DNA from: CBDAQD01 sp965275905
Lineage (GTDB): Bacteria; Pseudomonadota; Alphaproteobacteria; Rhizobiales; JAJFHC01
Reading direction: 5' to 3'
NCBI GenBank assembly: GCA_965275905.1
Contig: CBDHYJ010000080.1
Location: 124,001-188,000 of the forward strand
Length of the DNA stretch: 64,000 nucleotides
The notes below the pieces were generated by a model. The model ran no database searches and was not told the DNA's origin. It was given only the letters and a program-made list of their open reading frames with translations. Position numbers and translations under genes: made by a program. This document shows positions 26,815-35,572 of the stretch, piece after piece (the first letter of the stretch is position 1; each line of letters opens with the position of its first letter).

Positions 26815-27804
26815 ATGACAGTCCACGCGAATGGCGAAACTCCGGGCGACCCGGATATGAAGGTGTCGGTCCGGCAGGTGTTCGGCATCGACAGCGATAT
26901 GGAAGTTCCGGCCTACTCGGACGCCAGTGAGCACGTGCCGGATCTCGACGAGGACTACCTGTTCAACCGCGAGACGACCCTGGCCATCCTGGCGGGGTTC
27001 GCGCACAACAGGCGCGTCATGATCCAGGGCTACCACGGCACCGGCAAATCGACCCATATCGAGCAGGTCGCCGCCCGCCTCAACTGGCCATGCGTGCGGG
27101 TCAATCTCGACAGCCACATCAGCCGTATCGATCTGGTCGGCAAGGACGCGATCGTGATCAGGGACGGAACCCAGGTGACGGAGTTTCGCGAAGGCATCCT
27201 GCCGTGGGCCCTGCAGACCAACACAGCCCTGGTGTTCGATGAATACGATGCCGGACGTCCGGACGTCATGTTCGTCATCCAGCGCGTGCTCGAGGTCTCG
27301 GGCAAATTGACCCTGCTCGATCAGAACCGGGTGATCCGCCCGCATACGGCGTTCCGTCTGTTCTCGACAACGAACACGATCGGTCTTGGCGACACCAGCG
27401 GCCTCTATCACGGTACGCAGCAGATCAACCAGGGCCAGATGGACCGCTGGAGCATCGTCACGACCCTCAACTACCTGCCGCACGACCAGGAAACCGCCAT
27501 CGTTCTGGCCAAGGCCAAGAGCTATGACACCGAAGAGGGCCAAACCACGATCAACAACATGGTCCGCGTGGCCGACCTGACCCGCAGTGCCTTCATGAAC
27601 GGCGACCTGTCGACGGTCATGAGCCCGCGCACGGTCATAACGTGGGCTGAAAACGCCGAGATCTTCGGCGATGTCGCCTTCGCGTTCCGCGTCACCTTCC
27701 TCAACAAGTGCGACGAGCTGGAACGCGGTATGGTGGCAGAATTCTTCCAGCGCTGCTTCGGCGAGGAGATTCCGGAATCCACAGCGAACGTCTCCCTGTC
27801 GTAA
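26815..27804 (+). CDS. cobS: Aerobic cobaltochelatase subunit CobS
   Basis: AAA+ subunit of the ATP-dependent CobNST chelatase that inserts cobalt into hydrogenobyrinic acid a,c-diamide in the aerobic cobalamin pathway. The 329-residue protein has Walker A in MIQGYHGTGKSTHIEQVAAR (about residues 66-85), Walker B in NTALVFDEYDAGRPD and the sensor segment FRLFSTTNTIGLGDTSGLYH. The length is that of the Pseudomonas denitrificans protein. cobT follows after 27 bases. The large subunit cobN is not in the window, and I saw no cobalamin riboswitch upstream. Confidence 0.97.
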   Translation: MTVHANGETPGDPDMKVSVRQVFGIDSDMEVPAYSDASEHVPDLDEDYLFNRETTLAILAGFAHNRRVMIQGYHGTGKSTHIEQVAARLNWPCVRVNLDSHISRIDLVGKDAIVIRDGTQVTEFREGILPWALQTNTALVFDEYDAGRPDVMFVIQRVLEVSGKLTLLDQNRVIRPHTAFRLFSTTNTIGLGDTSGLYHGTQQINQGQMDRWSIVTTLNYLPHDQETAIVLAKAKSYDTEEGQTTINNMVRVADLTRSAFMNGDLSTVMSPRTVITWAENAEIFGDVAFAFRVTFLNKCDELERGMVAEFFQRCFGEEIPESTANVSLS

Positions 27805-27831
27805 CAGCATGATGCCATTCCGGGGACCAAG

Positions 27832-29718
27832 ATGAGTTCAGGCAAGGAAGGCCCGGCAGAGCCGTTCAAGAGGGCGATCGCATTCGCCATGAGAGCGATC
27901 TCGCAGGACCACGAGCTCGAGGTCAGCTTCGGGACCGACGCTCCCGGCGTTCGCGGTCACAAGGCGCGCCTGCCGCAGGTCGACCGATCCTTCCCGAAAT
28001 CTTCGGTTGCCGTCACCCGCGGCATCGCGGATTCGCTTTCCCTGCGCCTTGCGCGTCATGACGACAAGGTTCACGCCCGCCTGCTGCCGCAGGGCCGCAA
28101 TGCGCGCGCCGTGTTCGAGGCGGTGGAACAGGCGCGCGTCGAAGCCATTGGGTCGAGGATGATGCCCGGCATGGCGCAAAACCTCGATGCCATGCTCGAG
28201 GACCGGTTCACGCGCGACGGCATCGCTGCCATTCAGGAACGGGCCGACGCTCCGTTGGAAGAGGCTGTCGCGTTGATGGTCCGCGAGCGTCTCACCGGTC
28301 GGAAGCCGCCGCAGAATGCGGAACTTCTCGTTGATCTCTGGCGTCCCTGGATCGAGGAGAAGGCCGGCCGCCAGCTTGACGAACTCAGCAATCAGCTTGA
28401 CGATCAGGACGCCTTTGCAAGGGTCTGCCGGGATATTATCGCAGCGCTCGATATGGCGGATGAACTTGGCGAAGAGTCGGAAGAATCCGACATGGACAAT
28501 GCCGACGGAGAGCCTGAATCCGGAGAATCCGAGTCCGATCCCGAAGGCGGAGCGGAGGAGACGGAAGGCACGTCTTCCGCGGAATCCGAAGAGACCGACG
28601 GCGACACCGAAGATGGCGAACAGCAGGCCGTCGAGGTGGATGTCGACAACCTGCCCGAGGACGGCGACATCAGCGAGGAGACCGAGGGGACACAGCCCTG
28701 GCGTCCCGAAATGCCGTTCTCGAATCTGCCCGAGGAACCAAGCTACAAGGTCTTCACGGCAGCGTTCGACGAAATCGTCGCCGCGGAGGATCTCTGCGAT
28801 GCCGACGAGCTTGAGCGTCTCCGGAATTATCTGGACAAGCAGTTGAGTGCGCTCCAGGGCGTTGTCGCCAGGCTGGCGAACCGTCTTCAGCGGCGCTTGC
28901 TCGCCAAACAGAACAGGGCCTGGGAGTTCGATCTCGAGGAAGGCATTCTTGACGCGGCGCGGCTCGCCCGCGTGGTCGTCGATCCGCTCCACCCCCTGTC
29001 ATTCAAGATCGAGCGCGATACCGATTTCAAGGATACCGTGGTCACACTGCTGATCGACAATTCCGGGTCGATGCGCGGACGGCCAATCTCGGTTGCCGCG
29101 ACCTGTGCCGACATTCTGGCCCGCACACTTGAACGCTGCGGCGTGAAGGTCGAGATCCTCGGTTTCACGACACGCGCCTGGAAAGGCGGCCAGTCCCGGG
29201 AAAAATGGCTTGCGGCCGGCAAGCCGGAATCGCCCGGGCGTTTGAATGATCTGCGTCACATCGTCTACAAGGCCGCGGACACACCGTGGCGCCGCGCACG
29301 CCGCAATCTCGGCCTGATGATGCGCGAGGGGCTCCTGAAGGAGAATATCGACGGCGAAGCCCTGCTGTGGGCCCACCAGCGCCTGCTGGCACGCCACGAA
29401 CAGCGTCGCATCCTCATGGTCATCTCCGACGGCGCACCGGTCGACGACTCCACCCTTTCGGTCAACGCCGGCAACTATCTTGAGCGTCACCTGCGCAAGG
29501 TCATCGAGGAAATCGAGACTCGTTCCCCGGTCGAACTGATCGCCATCGGGATCGGGCACGACGTCACGCGCTATTACCGGCGGGCGGTGACGATTGTCGA
29601 TGCCGAGGAACTCGGTGGCGCCATGACGGACAAGTTGGCCGAACTGTTCGAAGAGGACGCAACGCCCGTACGGACGGCGCGCCGGGCACCGACACAGCGC
29701 GCCACGACCGTGCATTGA
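27832..29718 (+). CDS. cobT: Aerobic cobaltochelatase subunit CobT
   Basis: Partner of CobS in the CobNST cobaltochelatase. The 628-residue protein has an N-terminal conserved domain, a long acidic stretch (about residues 205-285, nearly all Glu, Asp, Ser and Gly), and a C-terminal von Willebrand A domain with the metal-ion site VVTLLIDNSGSMRGRPISVA near residue 402 and LMVISDGAPVDDSTLS. This is the standard layout, like the D subunit of magnesium chelatase. It ends in TGA overlapping the ATG of the next gene by one base. Confidence 0.97.
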   Translation: MSSGKEGPAEPFKRAIAFAMRAISQDHELEVSFGTDAPGVRGHKARLPQVDRSFPKSSVAVTRGIADSLSLRLARHDDKVHARLLPQGRNARAVFEAVEQARVEAIGSRMMPGMAQNLDAMLEDRFTRDGIAAIQERADAPLEEAVALMVRERLTGRKPPQNAELLVDLWRPWIEEKAGRQLDELSNQLDDQDAFARVCRDIIAALDMADELGEESEESDMDNADGEPESGESESDPEGGAEETEGTSSAESEETDGDTEDGEQQAVEVDVDNLPEDGDISEETEGTQPWRPEMPFSNLPEEPSYKVFTAAFDEIVAAEDLCDADELERLRNYLDKQLSALQGVVARLANRLQRRLLAKQNRAWEFDLEEGILDAARLARVVVDPLHPLSFKIERDTDFKDTVVTLLIDNSGSMRGRPISVAATCADILARTLERCGVKVEILGFTTRAWKGGQSREKWLAAGKPESPGRLNDLRHIVYKAADTPWRRARRNLGLMMREGLLKENIDGEALLWAHQRLLARHEQRRILMVISDGAPVDDSTLSVNAGNYLERHLRKVIEEIETRSPVELIAIGIGHDVTRYYRRAVTIVDAEELGGAMTDKLAELFEEDATPVRTARRAPTQRATTVH

Positions 29719-30758
29719 TGATGGCGCGGTACGACCGCTCGCGCTTCGCTGTCCTGGCTGTCACCGCCGCTTTCTGGACTGCCGGGCTTAGCCCGTCGGC
29801 TGCGCAGAACGCGCCGGTTCCTGTCGACGTCGAGACAATATCCGTCAACTTCGCGCCGTTGACTCCGTGGCGGAAATCGTTCGATCGCCTGGAATGGCGC
29901 GGCGGTTTCGAGATCGTGTCACCCAACAAGCAATTCGGCGGCCTCTCCGGCCTGGTTATCGACCCGGACGGCAAGCGCATCGCGGCAGTGGGAGACCGGG
30001 GCACGTTTCTTACTGCAGAGGTCGGGTACAGGGACGGGCTGCTGAGCAGCATATCGAAGGTCCGCCTGAGCAGGCTGACCGGTCCCAACGGCCGGATCAT
30101 AAGGGGCAAGGGACGTCAGGACGCCGAGGCAATCGCCCTTGAGGGCCGGACGTTCGAGGACGGCCTGCTGGTCGGTTTTGAGCGCAGGGCCCGTGTCCTG
30201 CGCTACCGCTTCCGTGACGGCCGGCTCTCGCGAAAACCGGCAACACTCCGGATTCCGCGCGCGGTGGACAACGGCCCCAACAACAAGGAACTGGAATCGA
30301 TTGCAAGATTGCCAAAGCGCTCGCCGTTCGGTCGCGCCTTGATGGTAATCAGCGAGGCACACCGGGACAGGTCGGGGAACATTCTCGGCTGGATCGTCGG
30401 TGGAAGGAAGCCCGGGCGGTTTGCCATCCGCCCTGTCCGCGATTTCGCGATCACCGACATCGCGGTGGTCCCCGGCACCAATGACATCATCACTCTGGAG
30501 CGACGCTTCACACCAACGACGGGTGCCGGAATGCTGCTTCGGCTTATCGAGGCCGAAAAGATCGCTCCGGGCGCCGTTGTCGATGGTGAGCGGCTTCTGG
30601 AGGCTAACCAGCTCTACAGCATCGACAATATGGAAGGGCTCGCCCTCCACAGGGTCGACGGCGGCGAACTCAGGCTGACCATCATCTCCGATGACAATTT
30701 CAACCGGCTCCAGCGGACGCTATTGCTGCAATTCGCATTGCGCACCGACAGCGATTGA
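29718..30758 (+). CDS. Secreted esterase-like/phytase-like beta-propeller protein
   Basis: A 346-residue exported protein with a signal peptide (RFAVLAVTAAFWTAGLSPSA, cleavage near AAQ). The body matches the phytase-like family PF13449: FGGLSGLVIDPDGKRIAAVG, RGTFLTAEVGYRDG, DAEAIALEGR, NKELESIARL, ITDIAVVPGTNDIITLERR and YSIDNMEGLALH. Family names mention esterase and phytase, but the biological substrate is unknown. The ATG at 29718 overlaps the cobT stop, with a further ATG and a TTG adjacent. I recall it following cobT in related genomes, though no link to cobalamin is known. Confidence 0.85.
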   Translation: MMARYDRSRFAVLAVTAAFWTAGLSPSAAQNAPVPVDVETISVNFAPLTPWRKSFDRLEWRGGFEIVSPNKQFGGLSGLVIDPDGKRIAAVGDRGTFLTAEVGYRDGLLSSISKVRLSRLTGPNGRIIRGKGRQDAEAIALEGRTFEDGLLVGFERRARVLRYRFRDGRLSRKPATLRIPRAVDNGPNNKELESIARLPKRSPFGRALMVISEAHRDRSGNILGWIVGGRKPGRFAIRPVRDFAITDIAVVPGTNDIITLERRFTPTTGAGMLLRLIEAEKIAPGAVVDGERLLEANQLYSIDNMEGLALHRVDGGELRLTIISDDNFNRLQRTLLLQFALRTDSD

Positions 30759-30794
30759 CCACCGGGCTGCTGGCCGGGCTATTCGAACCGTTTT

Positions 30795-30828
30795 CCAAAA
30801 GCAAAAGGCCGCCGGGGGTCCGGCGGCC
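30795..30828 (-). terminator. Rho-independent terminator of rpmB
   Basis: GGCCGCCGG and CCGGCGGCC form a perfect nine-base stem with a four-base loop (30807-30828). On the minus strand the stem is followed by TTTTGCTTTT, a good U-rich tail. It lies 25 bases past the rpmB stop and may also block transcription arriving from the opposite gene. Confidence 0.85.
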
Positions 30829-30852
30829 TCGCAAAATCCGTTCTAACCGGCT

Positions 30853-31149
30853 TCAGGCGGCTTCGGTCTGCGCCTGGGCCTTTTCGATCTGGCGCTTGAT
30901 ACGACGGGCCTTGAGCGAAAGCTCCGAGTCGCGGGCCTTGGCAAGGAACCTGTCGAGGCCGCCGCGGTGCTCGACCGATCTCAGGGCGTGAGCGGCGATG
31001 CGCAGCTTGTAGGTCCGCCCGAGCGTTTCGCTGAGCAGGCTCACGTCGCACAGGTTCGGCAGAAAGCGCCGGCGGGATTTGTTGTTGGCGTGGCTCACAT
31101 TGTTGCCGGACTGAGCCATCTTGCCTGTCAATTCACAGCGACGGGCCAT
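30853..31149 (-). CDS. rpmB: 50S ribosomal protein L28
   Basis: A 98-residue ribosomal protein starting MARRCELTGKMAQSGNNVSH, then ANNKSRRRFLPNL, the L28 signature. The C-terminus, GLDRFLAKARDSELSLKARR, followed by a Lys/Gln-rich tail, matches alphaproteobacterial L28. A GGGAGT ribosome binding site lies six bases before the ATG at 31149. The frame continues open upstream to 31440, but that part is over the 3' end of the CoA-transferase gene and is not L28. Confidence 0.97.
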   Translation of the reverse strand: MARRCELTGKMAQSGNNVSHANNKSRRRFLPNLCDVSLLSETLGRTYKLRIAAHALRSVEHRGGLDRFLAKARDSELSLKARRIKRQIEKAQAQTEAA

Positions 31150-31291
31150 GGGATACTCCCGATTGTCTGGTGTTGTTCCGGGACCGGTCTCAAACGTATA
31201 AAAGGCGCGCCGATCCCGCGCGCCATCGCATTTGGACGTTGCTATAAATTGCGGCGGCGTCCCAGTCAAGGCCCTGAGCCGAATTGCTGCA

Positions 31292-32455
31292 CTATTCCGC
31301 CGCCTCGACGCCCACGAGTTGCAGTATCGTTGCGCGGTGTTCATCGAGCTCCGGCGCCGGCGGACGCTCCGCCGGATCGTCAAACCCTGCCATCTTGACC
31401 GGGTTTCCGGCCATCCGGGTCTGGCCTGCCCTGGCATCATGCGTCCGGATGATCATGTTCCGCGCCGTCACGTGATCGTCGTTGACGACCTGCTCGACAT
31501 TGTTGATCGGACCGGACGGTACACCGGCGTTGCCGAGCACCGTCAGCCAGTCCTCGACCGGAGCGTTCGCGAGCGTTGTCTCAATCTCCGCCTTGAGCCT
31601 TGCATTGTTGCGTGTCCGCAGGTCGTTGCTGGCAAAGTCGGGATCGCTGGCCAGGTCCGGGCGGTCGAGCGCCTTGCAAAGCTTGCCGAACAGGGTATCG
31701 TTGCCGGCCGCGATGATCACGTAACCGTCCCGCGCGCGGAAGGCATCGAACGGCGTGATGGAGGGATGGCGCGCGCCAAGCGGTCCCGGAATGTCGCCAT
31801 GCGCCAGGTAGCGACCGATGGCGTTCTCCAGGATGGCGACCTGACAGTCGAGCATGCCGACGTCGACCATGGTCCCCTCGCCCGTGCGTTCGCGATCCAG
31901 CAGGGCGGACAGGATTCCGCTCACGCCGAACAGGCCCGCGGTGATATCGCCAATCGAGGTGCCGACGCGTGTCGGACCCGATCCCGGGCTGCCGGTCACG
32001 CTCATGATGCCGCCCATGCCCTGAACAACCATGTCGTACGCCGCCCTCTCCCGGTAGGGGCCGGTGTGTCCGAAGCCCGATATTGCGGCATATACGAGCC
32101 TGCCGTTGAGCTGCTTCAGCCGGTCCCAGCCAAACCCGAGCTTCTCCATCGTACCTGGCCGGTAGTTTTCGACCAGCACGTCGGCGATTTCGACGAGCTT
32201 CTCGAAACGCGCGCGGTCCTCGGAGTCCTTGAGGTTGAGAACGATGCTCTCCTTGCCGCGGTTGAGCGACATGAAATAGGCGGACTTGCCGTTGATGAAC
32301 GGCCCGAAATGCCGCGCGTCATCGCCCACCTCCGGCGCCTCGACCTTGACCACGCGCGCGCCCAGGTCGGCAAGCACCATCGTCGCATACGGACCCGCCA
32401 GAACGCGCGTCAGATCCAGCACAAGCAGGTTATCGAGTGGTCCGGCTCTGCTCAC
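31292..32455 (-). CDS. CaiB/BaiF (family III) CoA-transferase
   Basis: A 387-residue family III CoA-transferase, which swaps CoA between carboxylic acids. It opens LLVLDLTRVLAGPYATMVLA and shows VKVEAPEVGDDARHFGPF, FMSLNRGKESIVLNLK, NYRPGTMEKLGFG and GTSIGDITAGLFGVSG, the last holding the catalytic Asp of the family. It is the last gene of a dctP-dctQ-dctM-CoA-transferase run, with a 34-base gap after dctM, so its acid substrate is probably what the TRAP transporter imports. The substrate cannot be read from sequence; no CoA-ester lyase or dehydrogenase is next to it. Confidence 0.92.
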   Translation of the reverse strand: MSRAGPLDNLLVLDLTRVLAGPYATMVLADLGARVVKVEAPEVGDDARHFGPFINGKSAYFMSLNRGKESIVLNLKDSEDRARFEKLVEIADVLVENYRPGTMEKLGFGWDRLKQLNGRLVYAAISGFGHTGPYRERAAYDMVVQGMGGIMSVTGSPGSGPTRVGTSIGDITAGLFGVSGILSALLDRERTGEGTMVDVGMLDCQVAILENAIGRYLAHGDIPGPLGARHPSITPFDAFRARDGYVIIAAGNDTLFGKLCKALDRPDLASDPDFASNDLRTRNNARLKAEIETTLANAPVEDWLTVLGNAGVPSGPINNVEQVVNDDHVTARNMIIRTHDARAGQTRMAGNPVKMAGFDDPAERPPAPELDEHRATILQLVGVEAAE

Positions 32456-32489
32456 GGCAGCCTCCTGTCATAGGACATCGTCCGGCTCG

Positions 32490-33803
32490 CTACGCCGGCC
32501 CCATCACCATTTCCGGCAGGCCTGTCGCCAGCCATGGGAAAAAGCACAGCAGCACGATCGCCACGACCATGCACACCACGAACGGCATCGATCCCACGAG
32601 GATCGTCTTCAGTGAAATTTCGGGCGCTATACCGTTGATGACGTAGAGATTGAGCCCGACCGGCGGCGTGATCAGCCCGATTTCCATGTTGATCGTCAGG
32701 ACGACCGCGAACCAGTAGGGATCGAAGCCGGCGGAGATGACGATCGGCAGCAGAATCGGCGCCGCCATCAGGATGACCGCGACCGGCGGCAGGAAGAACC
32801 CGGCAACCAGCAGGAAGATGTTGATCGCGAACATCAGGACCCAGCGGTTGACATCGAGCGTGCCGATCCATTCGGCGATCGACTGCGTGATCAGCAGGCT
32901 TGAGAGCATGTACGAGAAGACACCCGCCGCGGCGATGATGAACAGGATCATGACGCTCTCGCGCGTCGAGTCGCGCAGCACGACCCAGAGATCCTTAGGG
33001 TTCCAGAGCCGGTAGATGATCATCGCGATCAACAGGCACATGAGAGCGCCGACCGCCGCCGTCTCCGAGGGTGTCGCGACGCCGCCGTACATGGCGTAAA
33101 GCACACCGAGGATGATCAGCAGGAACGGCAGCACCCGCGGCATGATCTCGAGCCGCTCGCGCCATGAATAGGTGCGCCCGCCAAGCGCCTGCCCGGAACC
33201 GCTGCGCCAGGTATCGTATAGCGACCACAGCATGAACAGCCCGACAAGGAGCGCACCCGGAATGACGCCGGCGAGAAACAGCCGGCCGATCGAGGTTTCC
33301 GTGGCGATGCCGTAGACGATCATGGTCACCGAAGGCGGGATCAGAATGCCGAGCGTTCCGCCGGCGGCGATCGATCCGGCCGCGACACCGTCCGGATAGC
33401 CGCGCTTGCGCATCTCCGGAATGCCCATCTTGCCGATGGCCGCACAGGTGGCCGGCGACGACCCCGACATGGCGGCGAACAGCGCGCAGGCGCCGAGATT
33501 GGAGATCACCAGTCCGCCGGGCACCCGCGTCAGCCAGCGTTCTAGAGCTTCGTAGAGATCGGCACCCGCCCTCGTCGACGCTATCGACGCGCCCATGATG
33601 ATGAACATCGGAATCGAGAGCAGCGCGAAATTGTCGAGCTTGCCGAAGAAGATCTCGGGCATCAGCTCAAGAGACCGGAAACCGTCGAACACCAGCAGGA
33701 AGCCGGCGGAGACGATGAGCAGCCCGGAGGCGACGGAGACGCCGGAGAACAGGACGGCGACGGTAATGATGGCGACAAGCGCGCCAAGAACCAGTGGGTC
33801 CAT
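32490..33803 (-). CDS. dctM: TRAP transporter large permease subunit (DctM)
   Basis: Twelve-helix channel subunit of a tripartite ATP-independent periplasmic transporter. The 437-residue protein is hydrophobic throughout, with family segments SIPMFIIMGASIASTRAGAD, GSSPATCAAIGKMGIPEMRK and GGTLGILIPPSVTMIVYGIA, and MEIGLITPPVGLNLYVINGI near the C-terminus. It overlaps the dctQ stop by one base and is followed by the CoA-transferase gene. Import is driven by an ion gradient, usually sodium. Confidence 0.95.
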   Translation of the reverse strand: MDPLVLGALVAIITVAVLFSGVSVASGLLIVSAGFLLVFDGFRSLELMPEIFFGKLDNFALLSIPMFIIMGASIASTRAGADLYEALERWLTRVPGGLVISNLGACALFAAMSGSSPATCAAIGKMGIPEMRKRGYPDGVAAGSIAAGGTLGILIPPSVTMIVYGIATETSIGRLFLAGVIPGALLVGLFMLWSLYDTWRSGSGQALGGRTYSWRERLEIMPRVLPFLLIILGVLYAMYGGVATPSETAAVGALMCLLIAMIIYRLWNPKDLWVVLRDSTRESVMILFIIAAAGVFSYMLSSLLITQSIAEWIGTLDVNRWVLMFAINIFLLVAGFFLPPVAVILMAAPILLPIVISAGFDPYWFAVVLTINMEIGLITPPVGLNLYVINGIAPEISLKTILVGSMPFVVCMVVAIVLLCFFPWLATGLPEMVMGPA

Positions 33804-34354
33804 CAGTCGCTGTCCTCCAGCCCGAAGGGTTTGTCATGGCCGAGGATAACGGCAACCAGGTCGGCGAAGAGCTGCAAGGCAAAGAGCCCGAAACCGACAG
33901 GCATGGCGAGATAGGGAATCCAGAGGCGCACGCCCCAGACCGTGTCCGATTTCCAGCCACGCGACCATGCCGTGTTCCAGAGCTCAAAGCCGTAGATCAG
34001 CATGATGCCGATAACCACGATTGACACGACCAGCGTCACGACCGCCAGCGCTTTCCGAAGGGCCGGAGGCAGGACCAGCGGGAGCAGATCGACATTGACG
34101 TGCCCGCGCAGTTTCTGGACGTATGGCAAACCGACAAGCGTCGCTCCGATCATGAGGTAGATCACGGCTTCGGTCTGCCAGATCGTCGACTGGTTGAGCA
34201 CGAACCGGACCCAGATCATCTGGCACGTGATGGCGACGGCGGCCACGATCATGCCAGCAGCACACCAGCCGCAGATGTCGGACAGCAGTCCGATCACGCG
34301 CAGCACTGGGTTTCTGTATGATCTGGCCGGTGCGGAATGGCTCTGATGGGCCAT
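33803..34354 (-). CDS. dctQ: TRAP transporter small permease subunit (DctQ)
   Basis: The small four-helix membrane subunit of the TRAP transporter. The 183-residue protein has hydrophobic segments LSDICGWCAAGMIVAAVAIT, SIWQTEAVIYLMIGATLVGL, ALAVVTLVVSIVVIGIMLIY and IPYLAMPVGFGLFALQLFAD. The QTEAVIYLMIGATLVGLPYV motif is typical of DctQ. It sits between dctP (75-base gap) and dctM (one-base overlap). Confidence 0.93.
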   Translation of the reverse strand: MAHQSHSAPARSYRNPVLRVIGLLSDICGWCAAGMIVAAVAITCQMIWVRFVLNQSTIWQTEAVIYLMIGATLVGLPYVQKLRGHVNVDLLPLVLPPALRKALAVVTLVVSIVVIGIMLIYGFELWNTAWSRGWKSDTVWGVRLWIPYLAMPVGFGLFALQLFADLVAVILGHDKPFGLEDSD

Positions 34355-34429
34355 CGATCCCCTCTCGCCCCAGGAGTCAGGAAACCGCCCCGAGGCGAGT
34401 GAGACGCCCCGGGACGGACATGTTGCGGA

Positions 34430-35419
34430 TTAATCGACCGAGAGTGCCATGTCGAGCAGCTTCTGGCCGTTCGGCGTATCGGAGACGAACTTCTTGTAAG
34501 ACGACTCCTTGGCGATCGCGCGCCACGCCTCGAATTCCTCTGCCGACATCTCCTTGATCTCGACGCCCTTCGACTTGAAGGTCTCGACGGATGCCGCATC
34601 CTGCTTCTTCGCTTCCGCCAGATAGTAGGCTTCCGCCTTCGCCGCCGCCGCATCAAGCGCCTTCTTCTGGGCATCGTTCAGGCCGTCATAGGCCGACTTG
34701 TTCATCAGCAGCGGCTGATACATGAACCACAGCGCCACATCACCGGCAGGCGTGTAGCATTTGACCTGTTCGTAGATGCGGTAGGAGACGAAGGACGAAG
34801 ACGACGTGTTCGCGGCCTGCAGCACGCCCGTCTGCATGGCGTTGTAAATCTCGGACGATGCCATCGACGCGATCGATGCGCCGGCGGCCGCAAGCATCTG
34901 TTCGAAGGCCTTGCCCGCCGCCCGGGTCTGCAGGCCCTTCACGTCGTCAGGCGAGGTGATGCACTTTTCCTTGCCGGCGAACCCGCCGGCCAGATAACCG
35001 TGCACGACGACGCGAACATCATCCTCGGCCATGATCTTCTCGATCTCGGCCATGAAGTCCGAGTTGTTGAGCCGCGCGGCGTGGTCATGGTTCTTGACCA
35101 GGCCGGGCATCAGCGTGAGGTTGTATTCGGGCCTCTGCCCGCCCGCGTAGGACAGCGGAAATACCGTCATGTCGAGCTGTCCGCGTGACAGCGGCTTGTA
35201 TTGCTCGCGGGGTTTGAACAGCGACTTGGTCGGAAAGATCTTGATTGACAGTCCGACGTCGGCCTTCGCCACCTCATCGGCGACGATCTGGGCGACCTTG
35301 TGCCGGACATCCTTCGTCGACCATTGGTGAGACAGCCGCAATTCCTTGGCCACAGCCGTACCGGACAGACCAGCCGCCAGCGCCAATGCGGCTGCTGCGG
35401 CCAAAAGATTCTTTTTCAT
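34430..35419 (-). CDS. dctP: TRAP transporter substrate-binding protein (DctP)
   Basis: Periplasmic solute receptor of the TRAP system. A Sec signal peptide (MKKNLLAAAAALALAAGLSG, cleavage after AVA) precedes a DctP-fold domain: ELRLSHQWSTKDVRHKVAQI, the ligand-carboxylate-binding region around GLQTRAAGKAFEQMLAAAGA, and the helical segment SEIYNAMQTGVLQAANTSSS. The conserved Arg of GLQTRAAG, which in characterised members pairs with the substrate carboxylate, is present. The ligand is unknown. It is the first gene of the transporter operon, divergent from the GntR regulator. Confidence 0.95.
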   Translation of the reverse strand: MKKNLLAAAAALALAAGLSGTAVAKELRLSHQWSTKDVRHKVAQIVADEVAKADVGLSIKIFPTKSLFKPREQYKPLSRGQLDMTVFPLSYAGGQRPEYNLTLMPGLVKNHDHAARLNNSDFMAEIEKIMAEDDVRVVVHGYLAGGFAGKEKCITSPDDVKGLQTRAAGKAFEQMLAAAGASIASMASSEIYNAMQTGVLQAANTSSSSFVSYRIYEQVKCYTPAGDVALWFMYQPLLMNKSAYDGLNDAQKKALDAAAAKAEAYYLAEAKKQDAASVETFKSKGVEIKEMSAEEFEAWRAIAKESSYKKFVSDTPNGQKLLDMALSVD

Positions 35420-35485
35420 TGAAACCTCCCTTGAAGGGCCATTGGCCCGATTGTTGAACTTCCCGGGCTATTGAAGCCGGTTGAT

Positions 35486-35513
35486 ACGGTAAGTGTTCAG
35501 CATTCAATGTCAA
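35486..35513 (-). promoter_or_regulatory. Candidate promoter of the dctP operon
   Basis: On the minus strand, TTGACA (35508-35513), a 16-base spacer and TACCGT (35486-35491), about 67 bases before the dctP ATG. The -35 box is perfect and the -10 box weak. The palindrome at 35519-35528 lies six bases upstream of the -35 box. Confidence 0.4.
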
Positions 35514-35518
35514 CGAAA

Positions 35519-35528
35519 TTGTATACAA
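35519..35528. promoter_or_regulatory. Palindrome TTGTATACAA, candidate GntR operator
   Basis: A perfect ten-base palindrome in the 153-base gap between dctP and the divergent GntR gene. FadR/FCD-type GntR regulators commonly bind TTGTnnACAA-like sites, so this is a good operator candidate. Its place next to the predicted dctP -35 box fits repression of the transporter and possibly self-control. Confidence 0.6.
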
Positions 35529-35572
35529 GAATTGGCTTGTTGCATTCAGGCCTTTCAGCGTATGGTCCTGCC

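Noticed and set aside
31150..31440. N-terminal extension of the L28 frame
   Set aside because: L28 is complete from MARRCEL at 31149 with a good ribosome binding site; the extension overlaps the CoA-transferase gene antisense.
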